Assembly (NCBI GenBank): GCA_019096065.1
Contig: JAGUCH010000001.1
Location: forward strand, 17,174,001 to 17,238,000
Length of the DNA stretch: 64,000 bases
From: Paracyclopina nana
Lineage: Eukaryota; Arthropoda; Copepoda; Cyclopoida; Cyclopettidae
Direction: 5' to 3'
Shown here: positions 1-12,186 of the stretch, piece by piece
Layout: each line of letters opens with the position of its first letter
How positions within the stretch are numbered: position 1 is the stretch's first letter
Made by a program: the position numbers and the translations under genes
Notes under the pieces: generated by a model
The model's input: the letters and a program-made list of their open reading frames with translations, nothing else
Told to the model about the DNA's origin: nothing
The model's database searches: none

Positions 1-116
1 ATCATTGTTTCAAAGTGCGAATATGACATTGGCCAAGTGCCAAAAAAGTGAATGTAGCGATAAGAAAGCGCGGCTTAAAAATAGCAGTTGATGAGGGCAA
101 AAAAAAGAGACCTTAC

Positions 117-446
117 CTTTGGTATTTGACGCCGAATCCGCAATGCGTTGAAAGCTGTCGAGAAAAGCCCCGAGGGCAAAAATGGTGCCCCTGCAAAAAG
201 CAAAGGAAACATTAGGCAATTATGACGACATAATTAGGGGCAAAATTACTTGAGGTGGGTGTGAAGCTTGGCCGCTTTGCTGACAATATCTTCATAGTGG
301 GGCACGCCAGTCTGGAACAAAGAGGGCTCAAAATTGAAGCCTTTGCCACTGAGGATTGGCCCGCTTACCTTCATTTCGTTGACAACCTGCTGAAAAAGGC
401 CCCCGAGGGCTGAGCATTCCTTGTCTAGGCTTTCGATCGCCTCCAT
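117..446 (-). CDS. mim: MTSS/MIM (missing-in-metastasis) IMD domain, first two coding exons, gene continues off the window
   Basis: Start codon at 446-444. Exon 1 is 446-250 (donor GTAATT) and exon 2 is 190-117 (acceptor TTTTTGCAG, donor GTAAGG). The splice keeps frame across a Lys codon. The protein begins MEAIESLDKECSALGGLFQ and exon 2 reads GAFLDSFQRIADSASNTKG. Both match the start of the I-BAR/IMD domain of MTSS1/MIM, where the N-terminus has the same ECSALGGLFQ block and a LDAFQKVAD-like helix. Family knowledge: IMD dimers bind PIP2-rich membrane and actin and promote protrusions. Exon 1 carries a stretch (about residues 28-48, SGPILSGKGFNFEPSLFQTG) longer than I recall for vertebrate MTSS1. 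Only about 90 residues are visible, and the next exon lies beyond position 1. Confidence 0.85.
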
Positions 447-2120
447 AGTTGTTTATTTGCTTCACTGCTGCATCATGGCTAGCTTAGCTGGATTTTGTGT
501 AGCTAACTGCACACCAGCTGCTAGCCAGGCTCAGCCGAGACAGGTCAACCGAAATCCGCTGCTGCAGAAACGCACACACACACATAGAAAGTCTAGTTTT
601 ACACAGAATGTGTGTACCCCTGGGTGGAGCGCCACCTACCGGAGTTTTCAGGCATTTTGCACACTTCAGTAACTCTTTTACTGTATACATTGCATATGTA
701 TTATAGAGTTTATGTAAGCGGAAAAGAGCAAAAGTAAATTAATACTGAAGTGAATTGTAGATTTTTTTTCAAATAGCGTTTTTGTATGTAGAGTATGATC
801 CGTAAAAAAACATCCTTTGTTAAATTGCGCAATGGGAAATAATGCTATTTTTAAGAGTGACAATCCACTTTTTTCAATTTTCTCAACGCAATTGAAATTG
901 GACTCGTATTGATGTACTTTTACGCACTTATTGCTTTTTTTAACAAAAAAAGGGAGCATTTTGGGGTGTCAAGTTGAGAGAGTTACCTTGGCACTTTGAC
1001 ACAATGGATTATTTCTTACGTTGTCACGCGCATCTTTTGTCTTTGTGTACAAAAAAATGCAGTTTTTCCTCCTTTCATCACTCAAATATCGATGCTAGCA
1101 TTATGCATGAATTGTCTTTATTAAATGTACCGAAGAAAGGAGGAAAAGCGGTTTTTTTGGTCGGCTGCCAAGCTCGAGATTTCCCTGGTGGAAGTTACGC
1201 TCATTATTTGGTTAATTAAAAATAGGACGCGAAATTGCTGTTTGGCTGCTAATGCGAGGATCTAACTCGACTCCTCCTCCCTTCTATCAATTCCCAAAAG
1301 GCATTTTCCGCACCCGATAAAATATCAATGACTGCATATTATTATTTTTTCGTATATGATAAAAAAAGGAAGGCTTGAGCATAATTCTCTCCCTAATTCC
1401 TTGTCACATGTGATATGCATGAATGTAGTAGGTAATCATATGCTAATGTATTCCCACGGTATAAATGAAATTACAAGTTTGCATTACGTATAGCTGCTTT
1501 TTTGTGTGTACTCCGACATTAAATTCTTTTTTTGAAATAATTTTTTTGCTTAGCTCCATTTTACAATTTTCAATGGCGGAAAAATTCAATTAGAACGCAT
1601 GTTTGCTCGCATTTCTGAGATTCTTGTGATTATGTGCTTCAGTTTGAAGTACGGCAACTTTTTTCCATTCTTATATAATGTGAGCTCCATAAATTACCCC
1701 CTCGAAAAAACTTTTGCCATAATGAAGGCCCTTGCCAATCATGAAGGCTTTTGGGCCCAAATCCGCCCACATTTCGCTTATCCTTAACAGCCGCACTTTA
1801 TTAGGTAACTTTGCTGAGATTTTTTTTTGTAAATCCTCAGTTTGTCTAGCCTGAAGCATAATTACGACATCAGTGCCTTTTTTGCTTTAAATTATTCAGC
1901 CTTATTCAATTAGCAAATTGGAGGCCGCGTCATAACTTGGATCCCAATTTTTCTACTCGCATTTTTTATGAATCAGCCTCTATTTTGCAGGCAAAAATAA
2001 TTACTAGAAGTGCTAGATTTTGAAGAAAAAAGAGGCTTTTTGCTATGTATAAAAAATCAATCTCATTGTTTTCGCAAATGATTGGATCCATTGGGAATAG
2101 TAGGTTGGCTCCGGTCGATT
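447..2120. other. intergenic, no gene seen
   Basis: AT-rich sequence between the divergent MIM and CBM14 genes. The first part presumably contains the MIM promoter and 5' UTR. The ORFs here (for example 974-1219) have no recognisable domain and no exon-like context. Confidence 0.6.
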
Positions 2121-2127
2121 TTCGCAC

Positions 2128-2136
2128 TATAAATAG
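2128..2136 (+). promoter_or_regulatory. TATA box of CBM14 gene
   Basis: TATAAATAG lies 55 nt upstream of the ATG at 2191. A start site around 2158-2165 (CACCAGTTTC) would give a 5' UTR of about 30 nt, typical of compact arthropod cuticle or gut genes. Confidence 0.7.
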
Positions 2137-2190
2137 CGGTTGGTGACCCGTACGCCGCACCAGTTTCCTCTTGACCATCGCAGCATCAAG

Positions 2191-3185
2191 ATGAACAAGC
2201 GGATCATCTTCACGAGCGCCATCCTTTTGGTGAGTTTCCTTGGCGAAGTGTCTTCCTTGAGGCGAAAGCATTTTCGGACGGACGATGTCTTGGACGTGGC
2301 TCTGGAGCCAGGCACTCTCACCGCTGACGAGTACACGGAGCTCAAGGACAAGAAATACACGCTTGGAGCCTACTCCAATGAGCTTTTGACCCAATCGTTC
2401 AAGCTGAGCGATCAGGGCAATTGGGACGTGCATGTTTACGAGAACAAGCGCAGGATCGTCAACTACTTCAAGATGACCAAATGCCGCAGAACGAACGTCA
2501 GGTAAATATGTTTGTTTTGATCAGCGCGCCGAGCGAAAATTTCGCGGCCGAGCCGTAGCGAGGGCGGTAAACGCGAAACATCACTTTACGCCCTTCCGGA
2601 GCTGCGAAACAGCCAAATAGGGCATGGATCGAGTGTACTGCAGGTCATGTATTAACTGGTTGTCATTTGCATAGGTATGCCAATCCTCTGAGATGCGATC
2701 GCTTCAAGGAATGCACGGGCATCAACAAAAAGCCGGTGGAACGCGAATGCGTGGGCTTCCAGATGTTTGACACGCATTCCTCCACTTGCCTCAACCAGGA
2801 TCAGGTCAACTGCAAGGGCAGGGACATCCCCGTGGAAAAAGTGGACTTTCCCTTCTGGGAGACCTTCCATGGCCAGTGCCCGTACGCGCCTGGAAATCGG
2901 GACTTTTTGGCTCTCACCACAATGACGTTCGCCCTGCGCATGAATTGCACGCATTATGTGCACTGCAACAACAATCTGGATCACAACGTCATGAAGTGCC
3001 CGCCAAGCACCTTCTTCAACCCGTTCGACTCCACGTGCGTGGATGCAACTGATGACGTGAGGCTTGATTGCAGGACCAAGCCGAGAAGTTACGACTTCAG
3101 GGACTACCTCAGAAAAGTGAATACTCACGAGATGGCTGCCAATTTGTACCAGCAGCAAATGGACGGCCTTAGGCTTCATCACTGA
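2191..3185 (+). CDS. secreted chitin-binding (CBM14/peritrophin-A-like) protein, 273 aa
   Basis: Two exons: 2191-2501 (donor GTAAAT) and 2675-3185 (acceptor TTTGCATAG), joined in frame in an Arg codon. The start is chosen at 2191 because it lies 55 nt after a TATA box and begins a signal peptide (MNKRIIFTSAILLVSFLGE, cleavage near VSS). The mature protein has an unusual N-terminal region of about 75 residues with few cysteines. Two cysteine-rich CBM14-type modules follow: one from about residue 96 (C..RYANPLRCDRFKECTG) and one around CPYAPGNRDF to CVDATDDVRLDC. The six-cysteine spacing and aromatic residues (HYVHC, FFNPFDSTC) fit chitin binding. Likely role: extracellular, in cuticle or peritrophic matrix. 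The family has many paralogues, so no symbol is assigned. Confidence 0.85.
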
Positions 3186-3663
3186 TAAAAATTAGGATCT
3201 ACTTGAAGCATCTAAAAAAGTAGATCTAAGTAATTTTGAATGTTTGCATAATTTTGATCTTTGCACAAAACTGCATCCAAAAATAATTTAGATCCAAATA
3301 ACTTAGATTCAATAAAGTAGATCTTAAGTTGGCCTAAATATAAATGGATCTGAAATTGGCCCAATTAGAATATATCTAATTTAGGCCGAATTATAAAAGA
3401 TATAATTCAAGCCTAAGTAGAATACATCTAATTTAGACCCAAATAGAATAGATCTAACTTAGACCCAAATATAATAGTAGATCTAATTTAGACCTAAATA
3501 GAATAGTTCCAATTCAGGCCAAAGTAGAATCTGTCTTATTTAGGCCCAAATAGAATAGATCTAATTTAGGCCCAAAATTGACCTAATAGATAATTCATTG
3601 TTGTTTCAACCACTCCACAAGTAGATGCATTCTTTGTGTAATTTATGTAGGAATTGAAATAAA
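3186..3663 (+). repeat. 3' UTR with degenerate ~28-bp tandem repeats, ending in AATAAA
   Basis: From about 3290 to 3590 the sequence repeats variants of GATCTAATTTAGGCCCAAAT and AGAATAGATCTAA roughly ten times with drift. An AATAAA at 3658-3663 is a good poly(A) signal for the CBM14 gene, so the degenerate satellite would form most of its 3' UTR. Confidence 0.7.
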
Positions 3664-4778
3664 CGATTTCATTTACAGAACATGTTTGCTTTTCTTACAT
3701 AAGACGAATATACGTGCTTATTTTCGATTGAGGGAGCTTCAATGGCTGTGTATATTTTTCTCAAGGAGTTTTTGTCGTCCAATCCATCCTACTTCCAAAT
3801 ACACGTAAGTGGCTTTGCCCCCAAATCCTGAAGAAAAAGCAGCGACGACAACAACAACACGAAAAAAAATCTTTTTTTAGCCTTTACAAATCTCGCATAC
3901 AACATAAAGAATGCGGGACTCGCATTCAGATTACACACAGAGCTAGCAAACTTTTGAAACATGCTGGCTTATGCATAAATTCTAAACTTTTTGCAGGTTT
4001 CTCCTCCTTGGATTTTTAAAAAAAGAGCCAAATTGACTTTTTGGGAGCCTTTTTTTATTGAGAAAACAATTTATACAGCGGATGAAGTAACAGTGAGATC
4101 TTTTGACGATTTACATAAATTGATTTGGTCCAAGCTGGTCGAGTGCGAGATCCGTAAGAAGACATTATTTCGCCTCGTTATTGTACTGCAATGAGAAAAG
4201 TCTTAAAGTCTCTGACCAAAGAGCTATCAACTAGAAATTATTCGAACCTTGCCGTGCTTATTTTGCTGCTTTTTTCTATTTCAAGCAAGTTCATTTTGAA
4301 AATATAGCTTTTATATTACATTTAATTCAATTTGAAAAGTACGCAAAGAAAGTCTTCGGTGGCTTTCTCCGATTTTTAGGCTTGACCTTTATTATGCAAC
4401 CATTTGTCAGTTTGAGGTTTTTTATGGGCTTTGGCTGGTTCTTTATGCGAAAATTTCCCACGAACCGGGTAACGGTCTTTAAAGACCTTACCACAACATG
4501 AGACTCATTAAAAACCGTTAACTAGATAGCTTTAAGAGGCAGCCAAATTCTATGAAATCCACTCTAAAAAAAGGTTATTTAAAAACCGTTACTAAATTAT
4601 AATGAAAAGTTTGCATAACGAACCAGCCAATTATGGGTACCTAAATAAATCCGTTTTCAGTAGTGTCAAGCCAAAAAGAGGAATTTTGCATTGAATAGGT
4701 TGCGTGACAAACGCGCGAGTTAATTAGGGCCAAAGCTCAGCTGTCAGCTCTTTGTTCAGAGGTGTTAGTAAGAATTGC
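3664..4778. other. intergenic between convergent genes, no gene seen
   Basis: AT-rich DNA between the 3' ends of the CBM14 gene (+) and the TRH-receptor-like gene (-). It would contain the 3' UTR of the GPCR. No domain is recognisable in the short ORF at 3991-4194. Confidence 0.6.
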
Positions 4779-7700
4779 TTACTTCGAGTGCTTGACACAT
4801 TTCTTGAGTCTTAAGCTGCTGGTACAAGACTTGGAGTTTGCTTTACCATTTCCACCAACGCAAATCGCCAAGCTTCCATAAACCACCTGTTTTTGCCGAT
4901 GGCTGATATCATCGACGGATTTTGATTTTTCGATGGTGGCAGGCAATTCCCTTGGGAATCCGCAGTTGTAATTTTTAGGGGGATTTGGCTTGTCGTGATT
5001 GGTCGTTTTGCTGCCTGTCGTCGTAGTCACATCGATTCTCCGATGGTAAACCGTATCGGCGTTTACATCTGAAGCCACAGTCGTCGCAGATTGACGCACT
5101 AATTGCAGCTTTCCACACGCGAGAAAGCTTTTGAAGGACTTTCGAAATTTGTCCGACATGGTGTTGTACAAGATGGGATTGATGGCACTGAAAAATACCA
5201 AATATTTTTTACACTTGGCGGTAATATTCAGAAATCTTTCATTTGGATCAGTCTGTTTAATTCTGTTTTAATCCGTGTCCGCAAAAATCCGTGCTGTTAA
5301 AATCCGCGCTGTTAAAATCCGCGCTGTTAAAATCCGATCAGCAAAAATCCGTTAATTGAATATTCAATGAATAAAAGTTAATTAAATAACACAAAATAAA
5401 GAAATAAATTGTTATTTAGTTTTCTTTGCTCTAAAGTTGAATGCTTTTAGATTGTTTTTACTTGTTGGCTTACCAATTCATGTAGACGCATGTTTTGGCA
5501 AACATTAGGTACCAGAGGTCCAAATATGGCAGGTTTTTGTTCATCGTGGCAAAGCTGTTATAAACCAGCAGGCCTCGGTATGGAACCCAGAGCGTTGCAA
5601 AAATAAACACCACGCATGCCAGCATCTTCACAACCTTTGAGTGATGGGAAAACAAAGGTAATTTATCACTTTAATGCATTTAAGCATTTATTGCCATCAT
5701 GCTACACAATGCTAAACTCAATTCCTCACTGCATAATCTAAACACTCTACTATAAAGAGTGGCGGAAATTTTTCGCGAAAACCATTACAGTTTTTTCATT
5801 CAGCAACCTTCGCTTAACAGGCGTGAGTCGCAGCGGGTGCAACTGCACTCTTGCGCAAACCTGCTATTATAAAACCAGTCAAACCACTAGCAAACAAGAC
5901 AAATCTGCAAAAGCTCAATCTCATTTGCTAAAAAAGGAATTTGATTGCTTTGCCTAACATTATTTCAGGCTTTTTTGGGCACTCTTTGACGAACATACAT
6001 CTAGGCTTTTTTAGTTTCATACAAGAAATTCGGCCACGTTTAAACACAACTTCAGACCAAAATTGCCTCAAAAAAATTGTCTCATCTTTAAAATGCTCCA
6101 ACCTGCATCAAGTAAATTTCAGCTGTTTCTTGAGTCAGCCTCTCTTTACATATGAGTTTTTAGTCTCTTTCGACATAGTATATAAATATGCATCCTTCTC
6201 TGCTCTGAATGTGATAGCCTAATTTTTTTAAGTATGTATATGAGTATAGCCTTATTTTTGGGTCCTATTTAGATAATGGTGTGGCCGGGTAATGGTCGTA
6301 ATAGCTATAAGTGGCTTTTTTGTGCCAGTTTCATCTCGAATATATCATTACAAATGGACGTGTAAGTTCGGGGTGAATAATTCAACAAACAATTGGAGCC
6401 ATTAAAAGTTCTTTAAAGGGCACATGTGGTAAAAATCTATGAAAAAATAATTACCTGCACTCTTGATTGGTTGTTTTTTAATGCTGCAGAAGAAGATAGG
6501 AGATTTCGGCTGCCACCCCCAGGAAACTTGTTTTTCGACTTTGAAAGCAGCGTTTTCCCAATGAGTGAATACAAAATCATGGAAATGAACAGAGGTATGC
6601 AGTAGAAGAGCATAATGTCCGCGAAAAACATAATTAGATATTCGCTCGAGTCTCGACGCAGACGGAATCCGCAAGTGGAAACCTGGAAGCAGCAAAATAC
6701 CATGGTATTAGCTACTAAATAAACTTAGAGAGCGGACAACGAAATCCGCAAGTTTGCGCTGGTTCCTTTCACGTAACCTTTTAAGCAAGTCGGAAAGATA
6801 TCTTTTCTGTCTACAAAACCTAGGAAGCGGCATGGGGAGCGGGAAAAACCAAAACACAATATTAATTGTTTGAACAATTATTCAAATTAATACTTTTGTT
6901 TCGGAAAAATTAAATGCTATATTCTTTAGCTTAGAATTCAGGTTTTTCCTTCGAAAAAATCATTTTAGACTCTAAATCAAGGTACGAAATTGCCTCAGAT
7001 TTCTTTAATCGCATTCAAAAGGAACCACTATTGAAATTGACAGCTGATACCTCAATGCTTGATTTTGGCGTTGGCCACTCTCTAAGTTTATATAGTAGCT
7101 ACATGGTATATATATTAAGGTAAAAAAGTAACTTCATTACAACACACCGCCAGCCCTAGGTATATAAGAGTTTATTAGGTTAACTTGTTGTAAGCTAATT
7201 GAATTCTCCTCTAATGAGCCACAACAAAATTAAGGGCATCTTTTTTCATTATATTGAGACATATTCCCTGCTAATAACACCTTCAAGCAAAGAGCCGACA
7301 CTTTTGATTTTCACATTAGTATCATAACGATAACATTGATGCGGGGCGATCCTGGCGGCCGTTATGGGCAACATCTGGGATTTTCAGCTGACATTACTTA
7401 AGGAAAAAGAAATAAGATATTCCTTTTTTGGGGCTGGAGTGGTAGTTCGAAATAAAGACCCAAGCAAATTAGTGTAATCACACTTTTGTAAGCATTCATA
7501 CATGACGCTAAAATAGGCTGGTTTTAAACATACAATGACCATAAGATACTTAATTTCATGATGTTATTGTTAGAGTCCTAAAGCATGAGTAAAGTAACTG
7601 TTTATAATAACTATTCACCCTAAAAAAAGAGGCTCAACTCATAAAAAAACCAGGATTTTGATCTCAACTCCCACGTGTTTCAAAAAAATGCCGTTAGATG

Positions 7701-8886
7701 GCATGTCTTTGTTATGATACTATTGTCTATAGAAAAAACAAATCACAAATCGGCTGATTGCTTAACCTACTAACTTTTCCCATTTTTGAAAGAGCTGTCA
7801 GTTCTTTGTTTACCTCTCCGATGCCACGAACACACGTGGTTCTGACGGTGGTAAGGAAAAACCAGGGCGAGCAATAGACAGTCGCAAAGAGCCAGCAGCT
7901 CAGAATTATTTTCTTGGCACGGCTCAAAGTGCAGATCGATTTGGACTTAATTGGATGGCATATGGCTATGTAGCGTTCCACTGTAAAAGCTGTCAATGAC
8001 AGAGCCGAGGCATCAATGCCCAAGTACTGGAATGAAAAAACTCAATTAAATCCTGTCAGAACGTTGCATAATTGCTGCTAATTAGATGGCGTCACAAAGT
8101 ACTATGGGCTGCTAAGCAATGTCAGCTGACAGCTGATGCGCGTGATTTGTTTTGATTTGGTAGAGACACTCGACACGGTCTTTTGTTTTCACCCATGACT
8201 TCACACAAAACGCCAAAGTTGCTTAATTAATTGATCCTCACATCTGAAAGCTCTTTCAGCCGTTTAGCAGCGCCATCTTTCCAGCCTCTAATTAACTCTA
8301 TAACTTGCCCTTAGTAACAGTCTTCCAATTTATCTTAAAATGCAATTTACCTCAAAATTAGCCCCTTTCTCTGATAATATCAAGTTAAAAAACTCTAGGT
8401 ATTACATAGGCTGATTCTGGTAATTGTGACCACTTTTTAAATAAAAGAAAGCTTATTGGACAGGTGGCGCCATCACATGACTAAATTAAGCACATATGGT
8501 TTCATTACCTGCAAATAAATCATAAGTGTGCATCCAACTGAGCCCCAAACCCATTGGTCCCCCAAGATGTGGTAGCTGAGGACCTCCTGTGGCACCGAGG
8601 CTACCAAAGTGATGGTGTCAGCCACAGCTAAGCTCACCAAATAGCAGTTGGTGGTGGTTCGCATGGACTTGGTTTTCACCACCACAGCACACACGAGGAT
8701 ATTTCCCAGAACTCCGACGAGAAAAACGATGGATTGGAACGCGGTGCCAATCAGAGTGTACCAATACGAGTAGTATTCCTGGGGTCTGCATGCCTGGCTC
8801 GTGGTACTGCCATTCAGCAGGCTCAAATCAGTCTCATTGCCCATAAATTCACCACTGCTCTCAAGGCTATCGTTGACCATTGACAT
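4779..8886 (-). CDS. rhodopsin-class neuropeptide GPCR, TRH-receptor/EFLamide-receptor type, 462 aa
   Basis: Five exons on the minus strand: 8886-8509, 8026-7814, 6682-6455, 5634-5474 and 5187-4779. All have GT-AG borders and frame is kept throughout. TM1 has GNILVC, TM2 LAVADTITL, TM3 ends ERYIAICHPIK, TM6 is LWVPYR and TM7 is CAINPILYN. The stretch LSLTAFTVERYIAICHPIKS, with the following SRAKKII, is characteristic of TRH receptors. Known: the protostome relatives of TRHR respond to EFLamide/EFLGamide peptides and couple through Gq. The extracellular N-terminus has several N-glycosylation sequons. The start at 8886 (or 8880) is preferred. A more distal in-frame Met would translate a repeat element, and a splice acceptor (TTTTTCTGCAG) just upstream suggests a separate 5' UTR exon. 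The C-tail is long and Thr/Lys-rich. Confidence 0.88.
5284..5350 (+). repeat. short tandem repeat, ~16-bp unit
   Basis: About four copies of a unit like AATCCGCGCTGTTAA inside the last intron of the TRH-receptor-like gene. Divergent units (AATCCGATCAGCAAA) lie at the end. Confidence 0.75.
5744..5867 (+). repeat. dispersed repeat family C, copy 1
   Basis: About 124 bp matching the reverse complement of 17185-17315 over nearly its whole length. Shared blocks include GGCGGAAATTTTTCGCGAAA and TGCAACTGCACTC. It lies in an intron of the GPCR gene. Confidence 0.75.
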
Positions 8887-8928
8887 TTCGACCTGCTTTC
8901 TACCTGCAGAAAAATGAGGCTCATTTTT

Positions 8929-9313
8929 ATAAGCCAGTGGAGGGACAAACTTTTTCGTTAGATGGCGCTTTTTGAGCAAGTGTTTTTTGAAAAACTGCCA
9001 CGCGCGAAACTTGTCACGTGATAACGATAAGCAATTTGATTGGCTGATCGGCCGAGCCAGGCTAGAAAAATTGAGTTTGGACAATGAAAAGCTTGGCAAT
9101 TTGCGTGAATTGCATTTGGTTTTATGGCTTGAAAGGGTGCCATGGTGTCTTTAGATTGCGTCATATTAATGAAGTTTTTGGCACAAGTGCTCAAAATGCC
9201 AAACAATTGCCGATTTTTGATCGCCTATGTAGCGCAGCCATGCCAAATGTACTTGCTCAAGTAGCCGGGCTAGATGGCGCTGTGAATCAAGCGACTTTGC
9301 GCCTTTGGCTTAT
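8929..9313 (-). mobile_element. repeat family A (MITE-like), copy 1
   Basis: About 385 bp in reverse orientation, from ATAAGCCAGTGGAGGG to GCGCCTTTGGCTTAT. Short imperfect terminal inverted repeats (ATAAGCC) are visible, with an AGCGCCATCTA-type motif near each end. It lies directly upstream of the TRH-receptor-like coding start. It shares blocks such as GATCAGCCAATCAAATTGC with the other seven copies. There is no transposase ORF, so it is non-autonomous. Confidence 0.8.
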
Positions 9314-11797
9314 TGTGGGGAAAATAGTTATAGTGCCTTTTGGGATTTTAATTAAAAGCCCTTTCACTTGCAGGCAAATTAGGCTCTACTTACTGTGTGT
9401 CCTAGATAGGAACCATTTCAGTGCAACAGTAAATTATGACTAGCCTTGAAAGCTCCTTCTCCCTTTCTGGTTGCTCCGAAGAGAGCCGCTTGTGAGCGGC
9501 ATCAAGATATAGTAATGGAAGCAGCCTTACTTTGCTTCCACGCAAGAGAACTTTTGATCATTGAATATGGAGATAAATGGCTCCAATTCTTGAGTCCCAT
9601 GCAAAAAAATGCCTGCTATAATTCATCTTTGTACTTTTATGCTTCCTTCCTTCAAAATTTCATTTTGATAGTTTCTCAAAAAGGCACACTACTCAATGCT
9701 TCTCAGTATTTTCAAAAAAGTAAACAAGCATTATTTTTTAATTGATTTGGCTGCAAAACTTGATTGGTTTGAGGCCCAGAAAGTAAAGTTGGCTTTGGTA
9801 CTCATTTCCAGAACTAATTTCAGATTCCTTATCCTTTCTTGCATAACATAGAAGAGTCAAAGAAATTAATCAAGGCTAAAAACTAATTTAGCTCAGCTTT
9901 GTGTCTGGAGCTTAGTTATGTATAAAAAGGCCTCCTAAAACATAAATATGTGCTCAAAATATCATATTTCACCAGGATTAAAAGAAACTTAGCAAACTTT
10001 CATCATGTGCCTTGTTGTGCATTAAAAAACCAAACTTTTTGGTTTTTGGCCAGAAAAAGAACTGAAACTAGCAAACTTGATTTTAAGAGATTTTAAAAAA
10101 GAAAAGGTCTGCTTACAAAACCTGATAGAATGCAACAGAGCTAGAGATTTTTAAAAAGAAAAGGTCTGCTTACAAAACATGATAGAATGCAACAGAGCTA
10201 GGTTATGCAAACATCCCTAATTAACAACTAGTTCAATTATAGGCTTGTGAACTTTGGCACCATAAAATGAATAAGCAAGGGCAGCTAAAGGTGAAATGGC
10301 TGTCATATTCATGATCAAACGCCTCTTTCATGCCAAACCTGTCAATCTCCATCTGAAAAGGTTTGATGCGAAAGCCAATTTGGAGCAACTTATTACAAAA
10401 ACTTTTTTTGAGAAAAGAACCTTCAAATACATACTCAATCATCTTTTTTGTTCAGTAACACAAGTACATCACATCATTGTAAATCATGAATATTTGACTA
10501 GACTTTCATTCCTAGATAAACTTTTAAAGACCTTCTAAAAAATCTCACCCTTCTTATTTTTAACAATAATTCTTTTTAAAAAGTCAGCCATAATTAAACC
10601 CTTTGTTTTTTTCAATTTCACAATTCTCAGCTATCTATTTCTAAATTTCTCAGGAGTTTTTCAGACTCAAAAGTCAGAAATGTAAAAACTTGAATTTTCG
10701 TTTCTCGCGCGGTTTTTAACTGTTCTCTTTATGATTGAGCGCTCTAGTTTCGGGATTAATCTCGCGAGCTCTGCTGAGATTTCGCCTTTCTTGCTCATCT
10801 TCGCTGATCAATCATCTTCGCATCTAACTGAGTATCATCAGCTGACAGCAATAAATGGGGAATTGCGCAGGGCGAAAAGTGTCTGGCAGAAATTTGTGGC
10901 TCATTGTGTTTCTTGGAAATGCCACCCGTTCTTACGTATATTGCATGGAATAAATTCACCGACGACACAGAATGAGGTCGCGAGAACGATTTAAGGCCAT
11001 TAGGACAGAGGAGGATGGAAAGGCCAATGGAGTGACGAGGCCTTTGTCCTTTGCCTCCAGTGTTTCTAATGGGAGAATCAGCCCTCTAAATGAGGAGCCT
11101 CCAGCAAATAAGGTAAGCCCCCAATAAATTGATGCCATTAGTCTTTTCCTGGCTGCTCTCACAATTTATAAAAATACTTGTTGCTTTTTCGGTCAAGTTA
11201 CACTCTCAAGAGCTAAATGAGTTGGTGGGTTTAATTAGAAAATACTGCAGCAACTAGAACCTTTTTAAAGCCTGCTAGCAAAGAGCTGCTAGCTTCAAAT
11301 TCCTATTTAGAAATTTTTTCGAATCATTTGGCAGCAACTTGAAGAAAAACAGTTAAGAGCTGTGAAAACCTGTCATTGAAGGACACTTCTGAAGGAGTAT
11401 CATGCCATACTCAAAAAAATGAGGAGTGTCTTAAAATGAACTTGTAGTTTTCATCAGTTAAATTGATAGTATTTGATCCTGAAGATGTACTTTTTGAAAC
11501 TAAGCTAGAAAGATGAAGAAGCTAACAGGTGTCGAAGGTGTCAATTTTCTAAGGGTAGAACGTAGTTGGAGATCCTTTTTAATAGATGTACTGCATATTG
11601 GCATGCATTCATGCGCAATAAGAGCTCATTACTTTAAAAGGCTTTCTTGCCATGATCAAATGTAGAAAAAAGCATGCAAGAGCACAAAAAACCTACTTAA
11701 AAAACCACTTCAATTTTCTCTAGTTTTGTCCAGTTTTATTTTGACATATGTTGTTTAGAAAATATGCATTGCTGACGTAAAAGCGACACAAATCATA
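9314..11797. other. gene-poor region, no gene seen
   Basis: AT-rich DNA with ORFs of at most about 100 codons (for example 9446-9745 and 10731-10994) that show no domain and no splice-site context. It contains a local tandem duplication, listed separately. Confidence 0.6.
10084..10202 (+). repeat. tandem duplication, ~59-bp unit x2
   Basis: Two adjacent near-identical copies: GAGATTTT, an A-run, then GAAAAGGTCTGCTTACAAAA and GATAGAATGCAACAGAGCTA. There is one clear substitution (CCTG versus CATG) plus a small indel, so the duplication is recent. Confidence 0.85.
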
Positions 11798-12186
11798 ATA
11801 AGCCAAAGGCGTAAAGTCGCTCGATTCACAGCGCCATCTAGCCCGGCTACTTGAGCAAGTACATTTGGCATGGCTGCGCTACATAGGCTATCAAAAATTG
11901 GCAATTGTTTGTCGTTTGGAGCACTTGTGCAAAAAATTCATTAATATGAAATAATCTACATGCCAAACGGCACCTGTTCAAGCCAAAACTCCATATGCAA
12001 TTCACGCAAATTGCCAAGCTTTTCATTGTCCAAACTCAATTTTTCTAGCCTGGCTCGGCCGATCAGCCAATCAAATTGCTTATCGTAATCACGTGACAAG
12101 TTTCGCGCGTGGCAATTTGTCCGAAAACACTTGCTCAAAAAGCGCCATCTAACGAAAAAGTTTGTCCCTCCACTGCACTGGCCTAT
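11798..12186 (+). mobile_element. repeat family A (MITE-like), copy 2
   Basis: Complete copy of about 389 bp, from ATAAGCCAAAGGCGTAAAG to TTTGTCCCTCCACTGCACTG. It has the paired AGCGCCATCTAGC and AGCGCCATCTAACG subterminal motifs and sits in intergenic DNA. Confidence 0.8.

Noticed and set aside
8887-9099. N-terminal extension of the TRH-receptor-like ORF
   Set aside because: The 71 upstream residues translate a family A repeat, and a splice acceptor lies between. The receptor start is 8886 or 8880.
9446-10994. ORFs of 80-100 aa in the gene-poor region (9446-9745, 10731-10994)
   Set aside because: No domain, no signal peptide, no exon-like composition; their number is what chance would give in a stretch of this length.
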